From Eubacterium multiforme (lineage in GTDB: Bacteria; Bacillota; Clostridia; Clostridiales; Clostridiaceae), in NCBI RefSeq assembly GCF_030813415.1, contig NZ_JAUSUF010000001.1, positions 744,001-808,000 on the forward strand: a DNA stretch of 64,000 bases, given 5' to 3'. Position numbers and translations under genes: made by a program. A model generated the notes under the pieces. That model did no database searches and had not been told where the DNA came from. It saw only the letters and a program-made list of their open reading frames with translations. This document shows, one piece after another, positions 37,892 to 47,366 of the stretch; within the stretch, counting starts at the first letter, position 1, and each line of letters opens with the position of its first letter.

Positions 37892-38431
37892 CTATTCCCT
37901 CTTAAGTATTAAGGCTCTCATTTCATCAAGTTTAGATTTTATTGATCCATCAATAACATCATTTCCTACTCTAACATAAAGTCCGCCTAATATACTTTTA
38001 TCAATTTCATGTTCTATAATTACTGTTTTGTTATACTTCTTTTCTAAGTTTTCTTTTAATCTCTTAGTTTCGTCATCTGTAAGTTCTATAACACTTTTTA
38101 CTTTAGCAATTACTGTATTTTCTTTTTCTAAATGGATTTTCTCCATTTGATTAAGTTTTTCTTTTAGAAATAATATTCTTCCTTTTTCTACAAGAATTAA
38201 TAAAAATGATAGTAATTCCTCATCAATTCTACCTTTAAATAAGTCTTTAAAAATTTTCTTTTTTTGTCTAGTACTTATTTGAGGTGATTTTATGATTTCA
38301 TAAATTTCTTGGTTGTCATCAATAATTTTACATATCTCTCTTAAATCATTAAGATATTCATCTACCTTATTTTTTTCTTCTGCTACTTTATATAAAGCTA
38401 GGGCATATCTACGATCCAAATATTCGTACAT
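37892..38431 (-). CDS. atpH: ATP synthase delta subunit
   Basis: A 179-residue peripheral-stalk OSCP-type subunit: helical N-domain ([15 protein letters not shown]) and a C-terminal signature near [21 protein letters not shown] that binds the b dimer. The start codon is two bases past the atpF stop codon, suggesting coupling. Confidence 0.95.
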   Translation of the reverse strand: MYEYLDRRYALALYKVAEEKNKVDEYLNDLREICKIIDDNQEIYEIIKSPQISTRQKKKIFKDLFKGRIDEELLSFLLILVEKGRILFLKEKLNQMEKIHLEKENTVIAKVKSVIELTDDETKRLKENLEKKYNKTVIIEHEIDKSILGGLYVRVGNDVIDGSIKSKLDEMRALILKRE

Positions 38432-38433
38432 AA

Positions 38434-38925
38434 TTACATACCTACCTTGCTTATATATTCGTCAATAAGTTGTCTATGCTTCTTTTCATCTATTGATTCT
38501 CCAAGAGCCTTTTCTGAAAGGAATATTGCAAGTTCTACTGCTTGAGTCTTAATTTCATCCTCAGCCTTTGCACGTTCTCTATTGATTTCAACCTTAGATT
38601 TTTCAATAATAGTACTTGCTTCTTTTCTAGCATCTTCTACTATCTCTTTATAAATACCATCTGCCTTAATCTTGTATTGACTAACAATTTCTTTTCCTTC
38701 TTCTTTTGCTGTTCCGATTTCTCTTTCATTTTGAAGCTTTAATATTCTTGCTTTCTCTAAATCTTCATCAGCCTTACTAATCGTATCTTCTATACGACTA
38801 TTTCTTTCTCTTAAAATTTTATTTACTCTATCAAAAGCAAAATGCTTAACTATCCAAAATAATATTAATAAGTTTACTAATGTAACTATCATCTCTGGAA
38901 TGTTAATATTCATATTAATTTCCAA
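38434..38925 (-). CDS. atpF: ATP synthase b subunit
   Basis: A 163-residue stator subunit: one membrane helix (about 10-28) and a long charged coiled coil. The start is TTG 38925, eight bases after AGGGAGG. An in-frame ATG four codons later is too far from the RBS, so I prefer TTG. Confidence 0.93.
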   Translation of the reverse strand: MEINMNINIPEMIVTLVNLLILFWIVKHFAFDRVNKILRERNSRIEDTISKADEDLEKARILKLQNEREIGTAKEEGKEIVSQYKIKADGIYKEIVEDARKEASTIIEKSKVEINRERAKAEDEIKTQAVELAIFLSEKALGESIDEKKHRQLIDEYISKVGM

Positions 38926-38984
38926 ATTTAAAGCCTCCCTTCCAGGCTTATTAAAAACCTACTTTTTTTCATAGCATTCAAAAT

Positions 38985-39230
38985 TTAGTGGATACCAACA
39001 AATAATAAGATGAATGAAACTAATAATCCATATATTGCTGTTGTTTCTGCTAATGCACAACCAATGAAATATGTTGACATAAGTTTACCACTTGCTTCCG
39101 GTTGTCTTGCAATACTTTTTAATAAACTAGCTGTTGCGTTACCAATACCAACTCCTGCACCTACTGCTGCGATAACTGCAAGTCCTGCACCAATTGCACG
39201 CATTCCTACTATAAATTCTGCTCCAGTCAT
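38985..39230 (-). CDS. atpE: ATP synthase c subunit
   Basis: An 81-residue hairpin of two helices with the polar loop ARQPEA. The ion-binding carboxylate is Glu62 in ALAETTAIYG. Aligned with the Na+-type c ring of Ilyobacter, Thr63, Thr64 and Tyr67 fit the Na+ site, but the Gln32 ligand is replaced by Ile29. The ring is therefore more likely to carry protons. Forms the rotor ring in the membrane. Confidence 0.96.
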   Translation of the reverse strand: MTGAEFIVGMRAIGAGLAVIAAVGAGVGIGNATASLLKSIARQPEASGKLMSTYFIGCALAETTAIYGLLVSFILLFVGIH

Positions 39231-39288
39231 AAATAATTCCTCCTTAATCTTTCACAAGTTTCTCTGACTAAATTTGATTTTATTTTGG

Positions 39289-39939
39289 TTATTCTTCTGC
39301 AATCATCTTTATATAGATCATTGTTAATATTGAAAAGATGAATGTTTGAAGAAATCCGTCAAATAAATCGAAGTATGCCATAAATGGCACTGGGATAGCT
39401 AATTGAGCAATCCACGCCATCTTACTCAATGCTCTTAATAACAATTCAATAATTACAGTTGCAACTGTAATATTACCAAAAAGTCTGAAGCTTAATGTTA
39501 CTGGTAACATTACTCTTTCTAAGATATTGATAGGTAATAAAGCTGGACTTGGGTGAGCATATCCTTTTAGATATCCTAAACCACCATTCTTTATGATTGC
39601 ATTTATTTGAACCATTAAGAATGTTGTTAATGACAATACTAATGCTACACTATAATCTGCTGTAGGTGGATGAAGTCCTACAAGGTCTGTAATATTCATA
39701 AAGAATAAGAAAAGAACCAAGGCTCCAATGTATGCAGCAAATCCTGCGTATTTATCTCCCATAGTGTTTTTAACCCAATTGTTCATGCCTTCAACAAAAA
39801 TTTCAATTATTGATTGACTTTTTGATTTTGGTACAACTGAAAGATTTTTTGTCATTAGTATTAGAACAATAGCAATAATTATGATTATTCCCCATTGTTG
39901 TAACACAGTAGAACCAATTTCATTAAACAATGCTTCCAC
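39289..39939 (-). CDS. atpB: ATP synthase a subunit
   Basis: A 216-residue membrane stator with five to six helices. The essential Arg is in TLSFRLFGNI, facing the c ring. Shorter than the E. coli protein but normal for clostridia. It starts four bases after atpI ends. Confidence 0.96.
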   Translation of the reverse strand: MEALFNEIGSTVLQQWGIIIIIAIVLILMTKNLSVVPKSKSQSIIEIFVEGMNNWVKNTMGDKYAGFAAYIGALVLFLFFMNITDLVGLHPPTADYSVALVLSLTTFLMVQINAIIKNGGLGYLKGYAHPSPALLPINILERVMLPVTLSFRLFGNITVATVIIELLLRALSKMAWIAQLAIPVPFMAYFDLFDGFLQTFIFSILTMIYIKMIAEE

Positions 39940-39943
39940 TCAA

Positions 39944-40306
39944 TCACTTCCTTTCTTCATATTTAATTGCCATGAACAAAGAAATGAAGTTGGACATATA
40001 TCCAATAACATATAGTATTACGTTATATTGGTTTTGCAATAATAATAATCCTATTACAGCTATCATTATTATTCTTATTACAAAACTAACCATAAGAATA
40101 ATACCCTTTAAATTCATGTCACTATTAATAGCTTTCTCAGTAACTGCTCCACTTATTAAAAAATTTAAAATGCTAATTATTGAACCTATTAAAAAAGGAA
40201 AACAATAATTTACATTTATAATGTATGAAATTATAAGTCCTGCAGTAAGGATGATTCCACTACTTTTAAAAGTCTGTCTTAATAGTCTAGTTAAATTTCC
40301 AACCAT
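39944..40306 (-). CDS. atpI: ATP synthase protein I
   Basis: A 120-residue protein with four membrane helices (about 14-32, 34-52, 66-86, 92-112), first in the atp operon. AtpI-type proteins help assemble the c ring and may affect Mg2+ supply. Sequence is poorly conserved; the call depends on topology and position. Confidence 0.82.
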   Translation of the reverse strand: MVGNLTRLLRQTFKSSGIILTAGLIISYIINVNYCFPFLIGSIISILNFLISGAVTEKAINSDMNLKGIILMVSFVIRIIMIAVIGLLLLQNQYNVILYVIGYMSNFISLFMAIKYEERK

Positions 40307-40852
40307 TACTTACCCCCTTGGCAATCATATCCCTTATTATAGTTTATATATTTTTTTGTCGGAAACACCATATTTTAGGCTATTGCATTATTTCGTCGTA
40401 TTATATCAAATTATAATATCGTAATTCATTTTTACTGTCGCTTCCTCTGTATTTTAAGCTTTTTCATATTTTACGAATTTTAAATTTATTACCTATTCAT
40501 TTGTCTGAATATTCAAAATAGTTCTCTTGTTACATTTTTATATCTTTGTTAAAATGCCTTACAAATAATAGTATTTTTTTCCTTATGTAAACATATTTAT
40601 AAATCTATATCATTATCTTTAGTTTTTCTCTATATTTTTAGTTTGAATAAAGTCAATTAGTTTTATTCAATGCATTTTTATTTTGTTAATAAATTTATTA
40701 TTTTATTAATAAATTTAAGGCTATAAATTAATTAATTTATAGCTTTAGTGTTTTATTCCTGTTAATTTTTTATTTTGTTAAATGTTTTCATGAAATTTTA
40801 TCAATTATTTTATCTTATTATATTTTTTAATATATACATTTTTATTATACAA
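40307..40852. other. AT-rich gap upstream of the atp operon
   Basis: About 545 bases without an ORF. On the minus strand an extended -10 TGATATAAT (40408-40400) and another TATAAT near 40333 are candidate atp promoters, each with a poor -35. An imperfect inverted repeat around AAGGCTATAAATT (about 40720-40750) lies further away with no T-run. I see no RNA gene. Confidence 0.5.
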
Positions 40853-40889
40853 CAAAAATATACCTTAGAAAGTAATTCTAAGGTATATT
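40853..40889 (-). terminator. Terminator of thlA
   Basis: The stem AATATACCTTAGAA/TTCTAAGGTATATT (40857-40870 with 40876-40889) with a T-run on the minus strand. Confidence 0.9.
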
Positions 40890-40935
40890 TACAAATATTT
40901 ATAAATTATCTTTATTTATGAAATAGTTTATGATA

Positions 40936-42114
40936 TTATCTTTCAACAACTACTGCTGTTCCCATTCCTCCACCTATGCAAAGTGTAGCTAAGCCTTTTT
41001 TAGCATCTCTCTTTTCCATTTCGTGAAGTAATGTAACTAAAATTCTAGCTCCTGATGCTCCAACTGGATGACCTAAAGCTACTGCTCCACCATTTACATT
41101 AACTTTTGTCATATCAAATCCTAAATCTCTAGCTACAGCTAAACTTTGAGCTGCAAATGCTTCATTAGCTTCTATAAGATCTAAATCTTTAACTTCTAAT
41201 CCAGCAACTTCTAATGCTTTCTTTGTTGCATGGAATGGTCCATATCCCATTATAGCTGGATCTAATCCTCTTGATCCATATGAAAGAATTTTTGCCATTG
41301 GCTTAATTCCTAAGCTTTCTGCTTTTTCTGCACTCATAATTACAAGAGCTGCTGCTCCATCATTTATACCTGAAGCATTACCTGCTGTTACTGTACCATC
41401 TTTCTTAAATGCTGGTCTTAATTTTGCTAATTTTTCAGCTGTTGTTCCGAATCTTGGGAATTCATCAGTATCAAATACTATTGGATCTCCTTTTCTTTGA
41501 GGAATTACAACTGGAACTATTTCATCTTTAAATCTTCCTTCTTTAATAGCTTTTTCTGCTTTATTTTGAGAATTAGCTGAGAATTCATCTTGTTCTTCTC
41601 TTGTAAGATTCCACTTCTCTGCTATATTTTCTGCTGTTACTCCCATATGATAATCATTAAATGCATCCCATAGTGCATCATTTATCATTGAGTCAACCAT
41701 TTTTCCGTTGCCCATTCTTTGTCCCCATCTTGCAGTTTCTAAAAGATAAGGTGCTCTTGACATATTTTCTACACCACCAGCAACTACAATATCAGTGTCT
41801 CCTGCTTTTATCATTTGAGCTGCTAAACTAACTGCTCTTAAACCTGATCCACATACTTTATTGATAGTCATTGCTGGTACTTCTTCTGGAAGTCCTGCTT
41901 TTATTGTTGCTTGTCTTGCAACGTTTTGTCCAAGACCCGCTTGAATAACATTTCCCATTAAAACTTCTTCAACCATTTCTGGTTTGATTCCAGCCTTCTT
42001 TACAGCTTCCTTTATTACTAGTGCTCCTAAGTCTACTGCTGGAACATTTTTTAATGCTCCTCCAAATGAACCTAATGCTGTTCTTACCGCACTTACAATT
42101 ACTACTTCTTTCAT
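40936..42114 (-). CDS. thlA: Acetyl-CoA acetyltransferase (thiolase)
   Basis: A 392-residue biosynthetic thiolase condensing two acetyl-CoA to acetoacetyl-CoA, the entry to butyrate fermentation. Nucleophile Cys88 in NKVCGSGL, His349 in GHPVGASG and Cys379 in CIGGGMGTA are intact. A consensus-like promoter and two Rex-like redox operators lie upstream, consistent with the NADH/NAD+ control known for clostridial thlA. Confidence 0.97.
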   Translation of the reverse strand: MKEVVIVSAVRTALGSFGGALKNVPAVDLGALVIKEAVKKAGIKPEMVEEVLMGNVIQAGLGQNVARQATIKAGLPEEVPAMTINKVCGSGLRAVSLAAQMIKAGDTDIVVAGGVENMSRAPYLLETARWGQRMGNGKMVDSMINDALWDAFNDYHMGVTAENIAEKWNLTREEQDEFSANSQNKAEKAIKEGRFKDEIVPVVIPQRKGDPIVFDTDEFPRFGTTAEKLAKLRPAFKKDGTVTAGNASGINDGAAALVIMSAEKAESLGIKPMAKILSYGSRGLDPAIMGYGPFHATKKALEVAGLEVKDLDLIEANEAFAAQSLAVARDLGFDMTKVNVNGGAVALGHPVGASGARILVTLLHEMEKRDAKKGLATLCIGGGMGTAVVVER

Positions 42115-42157
42115 TAAACAAAACCTCCCAAATTTATAATTAACAAACTTTTATTCT

Positions 42158-42175
42158 TTGTTAAACTCTTAACAT
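42158..42175. promoter_or_regulatory. Rex operator downstream of the thlA -10
   Basis: The plus strand reads TTGTTAAACTCTTAACAT, matching the Rex consensus TTGTTAANNNNTTAACAA at all but the last position. It overlaps the start of the thlA transcript. Confidence 0.8.
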
Positions 42176-42181
42176 ACTTTT

Positions 42182-42210
42182 ATTATAACCATTTCATTCA
42201 TAATAATCAA
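42182..42210 (-). promoter_or_regulatory. Predicted sigma-A promoter of thlA
   Basis: TTGATT (42210-42205), 17-bp spacer, TATAAT (42187-42182) on the minus strand. Confidence 0.82.
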
Positions 42211-42216
42211 TAGTTT

Positions 42217-42234
42217 TTGTTAAATTTTAAACAA
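42217..42234. promoter_or_regulatory. Second Rex-like site upstream of thlA
   Basis: TTGTTAAATTTTAAACAA differs from the Rex consensus at one position in the right half-site. It lies just upstream of the -35. Confidence 0.5.
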
Positions 42235-42329
42235 ATACTTTTTTTTAATTATATTTACAATTTTCCTTTTGTTTATATTATAATATTAATAAAATTACAT
42301 AAAAAATTTTATACAAAGGAGTTTCTATT

Positions 42330-42824
42330 ATGAAAAGACATGATTTTATATCTTGGGATGAATACTTTATGGGACTTGCTCTTTTATCTGCTAAAAGAAG
42401 TAAAGATCCAAGCACTCAAGTGGGAGCTTGTATTGTAAGCCCTACTAACAGAGTTCTTTCTGTTGGTTATAATGGTTTTGCTTTTGGTTGCTCTGATGAT
42501 ACTTATTCTTGGGAAAGAGAAGGCGAATTTTTAGAAACTAAATATCCTTATGTTGTTCATGCAGAACTTAATGCTATTTTAAATAATAGAGGTGTTTCAT
42601 TAGAAAATGCTAAATTATATGTTGCTTTATTTCCTTGTAATGAATGTGCTAAAGCAATTATTCAAAGTGGAATAAAAGAAGTAATTTTCTTAAGTGATAA
42701 ATATTCTGATACGGATATAGTAAAAGCTTCAAAAAGAATGTTTAAATCAGCAGGTGTTAAATTAACACAGCTTGTTCCATCTATTGAAAAAATTGAATTA
42801 TCTTTTAATGTTGATGATATTTAA
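42330..42824 (+). CDS. dCMP deaminase
   Basis: A 164-residue zinc-dependent cytidine/deoxycytidylate deaminase. HAELNAI gives the zinc His and catalytic Glu, and PCNECAK gives the two zinc Cys. It turns dCMP into dUMP for dTTP synthesis; related to Bacillus ComEB. AAAGGAG precedes ATG 42330. It is divergent from thlA and convergent with upp. Confidence 0.9.
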   Translation: MKRHDFISWDEYFMGLALLSAKRSKDPSTQVGACIVSPTNRVLSVGYNGFAFGCSDDTYSWEREGEFLETKYPYVVHAELNAILNNRGVSLENAKLYVALFPCNECAKAIIQSGIKEVIFLSDKYSDTDIVKASKRMFKSAGVKLTQLVPSIEKIELSFNVDDI

Positions 42825-42862
42825 AAAAAATAAAACCTTCCAACTGGAAGGTTTTATTTTTT
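42825..42862. terminator. Bidirectional terminator between the dCMP deaminase gene and upp
   Basis: A long stem around AAAACCTTCCA/TGGAAGGTTTT with a 2-base loop, flanked by A and T runs that serve both strands. Confidence 0.93.
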
Positions 42863-42867
42863 ATTTA

Positions 42868-43497
42868 TTACTTAGTTCCGAATAATCTGTCTCCAGCATC
42901 TCCAAGACCTGGTACAATATATCCATTTTCATTTAATTTTTCATCTATTTGTGCAACATATATATCAACATCAGGATGAACTTCTTTAATTGCTTTTATT
43001 CCTTCTGGTGATGAAATTAAGCACATAAGTTTTAAATATTTAGCACCTTTTTTCTTAAGCATTGTTAATGCATCAATTGCTGATCCTCCAGTTGCAAGCA
43101 TTGGATCTACAACGATTATTTCTCTTTCAGCTATATCTTGAGGTAACTTACAGAAATATTCAACTGGTTGTAGAGTTTCTTCATCTCTATATAATCCAAT
43201 GTGACCAACTTTTGCTGCTGGTATAAGTTTTAATACTCCATCTACCATTCCAAGTCCAGCTCTTAATATTGGTACTATTGCTAACTTCTTTCCAGCTAAC
43301 ATTTTGCATTTTGTTTTGCATATTGGTGTTTCTATTTCTACATTTTCAGTTGGTAAATTTCTTGTAACTTCATATGCCATTAACATTGAAACTTCTGAAA
43401 CTAAGTCTCTAAAATCCTTTGAACCTGTTTCCTTACTTCTTATGAATGCTAATTTGTGTAATATTAATGGATGATTGATTTCTGTAACTTTACTCAT
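42868..43497 (-). CDS. upp: Uracil phosphoribosyltransferase
   Basis: A 209-residue salvage enzyme making UMP from uracil and PRPP. The PRPP-binding motif [14 protein letters not shown] and the C-terminal uracil loop [16 protein letters not shown] are present. It follows rpiB (20 bases), which fits ribose-phosphate supply. Confidence 0.97.
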   Translation of the reverse strand: MSKVTEINHPLILHKLAFIRSKETGSKDFRDLVSEVSMLMAYEVTRNLPTENVEIETPICKTKCKMLAGKKLAIVPILRAGLGMVDGVLKLIPAAKVGHIGLYRDEETLQPVEYFCKLPQDIAEREIIVVDPMLATGGSAIDALTMLKKKGAKYLKLMCLISSPEGIKAIKEVHPDVDIYVAQIDEKLNENGYIVPGLGDAGDRLFGTK

Positions 43498-43517
43498 TTT
43501 TTTATTCCTCCAAAATT

Positions 43518-43967
43518 TTATTTATTAAATTCTTTTTCTATTGCAGCTATTTTATTTAATCTTCTTTCATGTCTTTCACCTTCGAATTTTGCAGCTAAGA
43601 ATGTCTTAACTATCTCAAGTGCAAGTCCTGGTCCTAATATTCTTTCTCCTAATGTAAGAATATTTGCATTATTGTGTTCTACAGTTGCATGTGCACTAAA
43701 TGTATCTGAACATAAAGCAGCTCTTATTCCTGGAACTTTGTTTGCAGCAATGCTCATTCCAATTCCAGTTCCACAAACTAATATTCCTAAATCAAATTCT
43801 TTTGCAGCAACTGCCTTTGCAACCTTTTCTGCATAATCTGGATAATCGCATGATTCTTTAGTATAAGTACCAAAATCTTTTATTTCATATCCATTTGCAC
43901 TTAAATATTCCATAATTTCATTCTTTAAGCTATATCCACCATGATCTGATCCTAATGCTATTTTCAT
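43518..43967 (-). CDS. rpiB: Ribose-5-phosphate isomerase B
   Basis: A 149-residue RpiB with SDHGG at the N-terminus, catalytic Cys65 in CGTGIG and a His/Arg-rich C-terminus (ERHERRLNK). It interconverts ribose-5-P and ribulose-5-P. It is a paralogue of LacA and LacB at the other end of the window but has the standard RpiB residues. Confidence 0.95.
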   Translation of the reverse strand: MKIALGSDHGGYSLKNEIMEYLSANGYEIKDFGTYTKESCDYPDYAEKVAKAVAAKEFDLGILVCGTGIGMSIAANKVPGIRAALCSDTFSAHATVEHNNANILTLGERILGPGLALEIVKTFLAAKFEGERHERRLNKIAAIEKEFNK

Positions 43968-44004
43968 AAAATCTTACCTCCATATATTTTTATGTATTTA
44001 ATTT

Positions 44005-44046
44005 ATAAAAAAAGAAAGTGTAGCATGTAATAAATATTACACACTT
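44005..44046 (-). terminator. Probable terminator of the phosphatase gene
   Basis: An imperfect hairpin (AGTGT/ACACT plus GTAATA/TATTAC with a 5-base bulge) overlaps the end of the gene and is followed by T7 on the minus strand. Confidence 0.65.
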
Positions 44047-44489
44047 CCAGCTTTCTTTAATTTACCTATTATAAGAGTCACTATATCCTCTAATTCTTTG
44101 TATGTTTTATTGTAAACAGAAATTGTGCTGCCGTAAGGGTCAGTTATTTCTCCTTTTACGCCAGCATATTCACATATTGAAAATACTTTATCTTTATAAT
44201 TTGGATAATTATTTTTTATAAAATCTCTACCATATTCAGTCATTGTTAAAATAATATCTGATTCTTGAAGCATTGATTCATTTAATTGAATAGCTTCTTT
44301 ATTTTTAATATCTACATTTAATTCTTCTTTTATTAATTCTATAGAATTTTCAGTAACAAAGCTACCAGGAACTATTACAATCCCAGCTGATTTGGCTGCT
44401 ATATTTGAATCATTATTTATTTTGTTAAATATTTCTTCTGCCATTGGGCTTCTACATGTATTTGCTGTGCATACGAAGAGCACTTTCAT
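44037..44489 (-). CDS. ywlE: Low-molecular-weight phosphatase, probable protein-arginine phosphatase
   Basis: A 150-residue LMW-PTP fold enzyme. The P-loop CTANTCRS gives nucleophile Cys7 and Arg13, and the general acid Asp is in TDPYG. Thr11 in the P-loop is the residue known to give YwlE its phosphoarginine specificity over phosphotyrosine. The rpiB-ywlE-sua5-prfA neighbourhood resembles the B. subtilis ywl region. It would reverse McsB-type arginine phosphorylation. Confidence 0.85.
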   Translation of the reverse strand: MKVLFVCTANTCRSPMAEEIFNKINNDSNIAAKSAGIVIVPGSFVTENSIELIKEELNVDIKNKEAIQLNESMLQESDIILTMTEYGRDFIKNNYPNYKDKVFSICEYAGVKGEITDPYGSTISVYNKTYKELEDIVTLIIGKLKKAGSV

Positions 44490-44509
44490 AAAAAAACCTC
44501 CAAATTCTT

Positions 44510-45553
44510 TTAAACATCTATAACATCATATCCTGCTGCTTTATTTAATCTATTCATAATAGCAATTCCAAGTCCTTCTTCATTAAAGGCTTCTGCTAAT
44601 ATTATATCTACATCTAGATCATTAAATGATCTTAAAGCTTCAAAAAGATTTGATGCAATTTCTTCTAAATTATTTTCTGCTCCTAAAATAACCTTTTCTC
44701 CCTTAGGATATTTATGGCTATTTTCTTCTGTAGTAAGTATTCCTACCTTTTTTTCTTCATCTATATAATTTTGTACCATTTCATTGATTTTTTCAATAGT
44801 TTTTTCTTTATTTCCTTTTATAATTTTAAGTTTTGCATTTGGAGCATAATGTCTATACTTCATACCTGGTGCTTTTGGCTTAAAATCATCTGAATTATTA
44901 AGTAATCCTTTATCTATTTCTATTCTTTCATCAACTTCTCTAAGCATTTCAAGTGTTATTCCACCTGGTCTTAAAACTATTGGTGGATTAACTGTACAAT
45001 CAACTATTGTAGATTCTAATCCTACTTCGCTTTTTTCTCCACCTATTATATAATCTACCTTACCATTTAAATCTTCAATACATCTTTCTATATCAGTTGG
45101 ACTTGGTTTCCCGCTAATATTAGCAGATGGTGCTGCAATTGGCACTCCTGATTCTTTTATAAGTTCTCTTGCAACTTCATTTGATGGCATTCTAATTCCA
45201 ATAGTATTTAAATTCGCACTTGTTTCCATTGGTATTATATCCTGTTTTTCTAATATTAATGTCATTGGTCCCGGCCAAAATTTATCCATTAATTTTTTTG
45301 CAATATCAGGAATATTTTTTGCATAAGGTTCTAAATTTTTTGAAGCAACATGAATAATTAATGGATTATCCTGTGGTCTTCCCTTTGCAATAAATATTTT
45401 TTTTACACATTCTTCTTTTAATGCATTTGCTCCTAATCCATAGACTGTTTCTGTTGGGAAGGCAACAGTTCCACCTCTTTTTATAACTTCTGCAGCTTCT
45501 TTTATATATTTTTTATCATTAATTCCATTTATAGTAGCAATCTTTGTTTCCAA
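44510..45553 (-). CDS. sua5: L-threonylcarbamoyladenylate synthase (Sua5/YwlC type)
   Basis: A 347-residue enzyme making threonylcarbamoyl-AMP for the t6A37 modification of ANN-decoding tRNAs. The N-terminal YrdC domain (about 10-205) has GGTVAFPTETVYGLGA and PSANISGKPSPT; the C-terminal Sua5 domain (about 225-347) includes APGMKYRHYAP. The start is TTG 45553 after AGAGGG. Confidence 0.94.
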   Translation of the reverse strand: METKIATINGINDKKYIKEAAEVIKRGGTVAFPTETVYGLGANALKEECVKKIFIAKGRPQDNPLIIHVASKNLEPYAKNIPDIAKKLMDKFWPGPMTLILEKQDIIPMETSANLNTIGIRMPSNEVARELIKESGVPIAAPSANISGKPSPTDIERCIEDLNGKVDYIIGGEKSEVGLESTIVDCTVNPPIVLRPGGITLEMLREVDERIEIDKGLLNNSDDFKPKAPGMKYRHYAPNAKLKIIKGNKEKTIEKINEMVQNYIDEEKKVGILTTEENSHKYPKGEKVILGAENNLEEIASNLFEALRSFNDLDVDIILAEAFNEEGLGIAIMNRLNKAAGYDVIDV

Positions 45554-45569
45554 AGCTAACGCCCTCTTT

Positions 45570-46157
45570 CTAACTTAAAGTTTCTCCTCGAGCAATTTTT
45601 ATGTTTTCAATACAATCATCAGTGAATTCCGCTTTAACACAATATTTAAATATTTCATTTAAAAAAGGATATTTTTTAAGTCCACCTTTTTTAATTATTT
45701 GAAAGTAATATTTTTCACTTGGATTTATTTTTTTTATCTTTATGTATTCTTCTGAAACCTCTGGATATTTGTCTAAAAATCCTTTAGATATTGGTTTCAT
45801 CCTTCTATTCCTTATTTTTGCACTACTAACTAATATTATTTTCATATAATCTTCTATACCTTCAGTATGAACTATTGCTATTTTATCACATAATATTATG
45901 TGAGTTTGACTAAATAATCCGTTTGTAAACCTAAGCTTATTATTTTTATAAGAAAATTCAAGCTTTGTATAATCTCTCTTTTTTAAAATTGCAATAAATA
46001 TTAATAGTTCTAATAAGGCTACATAAATTATATAAAATTTTGCCATTATTCCCGTTAGCCATAAAGTTGTTGGTAATAGTATAGCTAATATAATCATTAA
46101 TATGTAAAATCTTTTTATAGATTTTTTCTCTTTTTTTAATGCTTTATAAATATCCAT
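45570..46157 (-). CDS. Hypothetical membrane protein with PH-like cytoplasmic domain
   Basis: A 195-residue protein I do not recognise as a named family. Two membrane helices (about 18-36 and 40-58) follow a basic N-terminus. The rest looks like an alternating beta-strand domain (LEFSYKNNKLRFTNGLF, then KIAIVHTEGIEDYMKIILVSS), as in bacterial PH-like membrane proteins. It lies between prfA and sua5, 16 bases from the latter. No catalytic motif is visible. Confidence 0.65.
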   Translation of the reverse strand: MDIYKALKKEKKSIKRFYILMIILAILLPTTLWLTGIMAKFYIIYVALLELLIFIAILKKRDYTKLEFSYKNNKLRFTNGLFSQTHIILCDKIAIVHTEGIEDYMKIILVSSAKIRNRRMKPISKGFLDKYPEVSEEYIKIKKINPSEKYYFQIIKKGGLKKYPFLNEIFKYCVKAEFTDDCIENIKIARGETLS

Positions 46158-46178
46158 ACTTACTCCTTTTTATATTAT

Positions 46179-46210
46179 AAAAGCCTTACATTTTAATGCA
46201 AGGCTTTTTT
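46179..46210. terminator. Terminator at the end of prfA
   Basis: The stem AAAAGCCTT/AAGGCTTTT (46179-46187 with 46200-46208) with an inner CATT/AATG pairing. The T-run is longer on the plus strand, T4 on the minus strand. Confidence 0.7.
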
Positions 46211-46211
46211 A

Positions 46212-47297
46212 TTACATTTCTTGTGTATTTCCCATTTGTTTCATTTTTTCAGCTTGATCTGCAGTTATAAGAGCGTTTATAACTTCATCTATATCCCCAT
46301 TTAAGAAAGATTCTAACTTGTAAAGAGTTAATCCAATTCTATGGTCTGTAACTCTTCCTTGAGGGTAATTGTATGTTCTAATTCTCTCACTTCTGTCTCC
46401 AGTACCTACTTGAGATTTTCTGTCTTCTGCAATTCCTGCTGCTCTTTCTGCTTCTGCCTTTTCAAATAGTCTTGCTCTTAAGACTTTCATTGCCTTTTCT
46501 TTATTTTTAAGCTGTGATTTTTCATCTTGACATGAAATAACGATTCCTGTTGGTAAATGTGTAAGTCTTACTGCTGAGTCAGTAGTATTAACACATTGTC
46601 CTCCATTACCTGATGCTCTAAATACATCAAACTTAATATCTTTTTCGTTTATTTCTACTTCTACATCATCAACTTCTGGTAAAACAGCAACTGTTGCTGT
46701 TGATGTATGTATTCTACCACTTGATTCTGTATCTGGAACTCTTTGAACTCTATGAACTCCACTTTCATATTTTAATTTTGAATATGCCCCATTACCTTTA
46801 ATCATAAAGACAACTTCTTTTAATCCACCAATACCTGTTTCATTAGTGTTCATAAGCTCTACAGCCCATCTATTATTTTCTGCATATCTTGTATACATTC
46901 TAAAAAGATTAGCTGCAAAAAGTGCTGCTTCATCTCCACCTGCACCTGCTCTTATTTCAACGAAAACATTCTTATCATCATTTGGATCTTTAGGTAATAA
47001 AAGAATTTGAATTTGGTTTTCTAATTCTTCTTCTCTTATTTTTAATCCATTTATCTCCTCATGAAGCATTTCTTTCATTTCTTTATCTGTCTCAATTTCA
47101 AGCATTTCTTTATTATCATTTAAATCTTCAACAACTTTTTTGTATTCTCTATAGGCCCCTACTATGATTTCTAAATCAGCATGTTCTTTACATAGTTTTC
47201 TCCATTCATTTTGGTTTTCCATAATTGAAGGATCACTAATTTTTACTGATAATTCATCATATTTGTTCTCTATGAATGCTAATTTATCTAATAACAT
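46212..47297 (-). CDS. prfA: Peptide chain release factor 1
   Basis: A 361-residue RF1 reading UAA and UAG. The PxT recognition motif is PDT in [10 protein letters not shown], and the catalytic GGQ is in [13 protein letters not shown]. The Asn and Cys flanking GGQ differ from the commoner GAGGQHV. It lies next to the PrmC gene, which methylates this GGQ Gln. Confidence 0.96.
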   Translation of the reverse strand: MLLDKLAFIENKYDELSVKISDPSIMENQNEWRKLCKEHADLEIIVGAYREYKKVVEDLNDNKEMLEIETDKEMKEMLHEEINGLKIREEELENQIQILLLPKDPNDDKNVFVEIRAGAGGDEAALFAANLFRMYTRYAENNRWAVELMNTNETGIGGLKEVVFMIKGNGAYSKLKYESGVHRVQRVPDTESSGRIHTSTATVAVLPEVDDVEVEINEKDIKFDVFRASGNGGQCVNTTDSAVRLTHLPTGIVISCQDEKSQLKNKEKAMKVLRARLFEKAEAERAAGIAEDRKSQVGTGDRSERIRTYNYPQGRVTDHRIGLTLYKLESFLNGDIDEVINALITADQAEKMKQMGNTQEM

Positions 47298-47366
47298 CTT
47301 ATCACTCCGTACTATATATTTTCATATTTAATTATTATATCACAACTTATAATGTTTTTTCAATAA

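Noticed and set aside
40680..40760. AT-rich palindromic stretch as a possible origin or small RNA
   Set aside because: Only low-complexity AT repeats, no promoter-terminator pair and no DnaA boxes.
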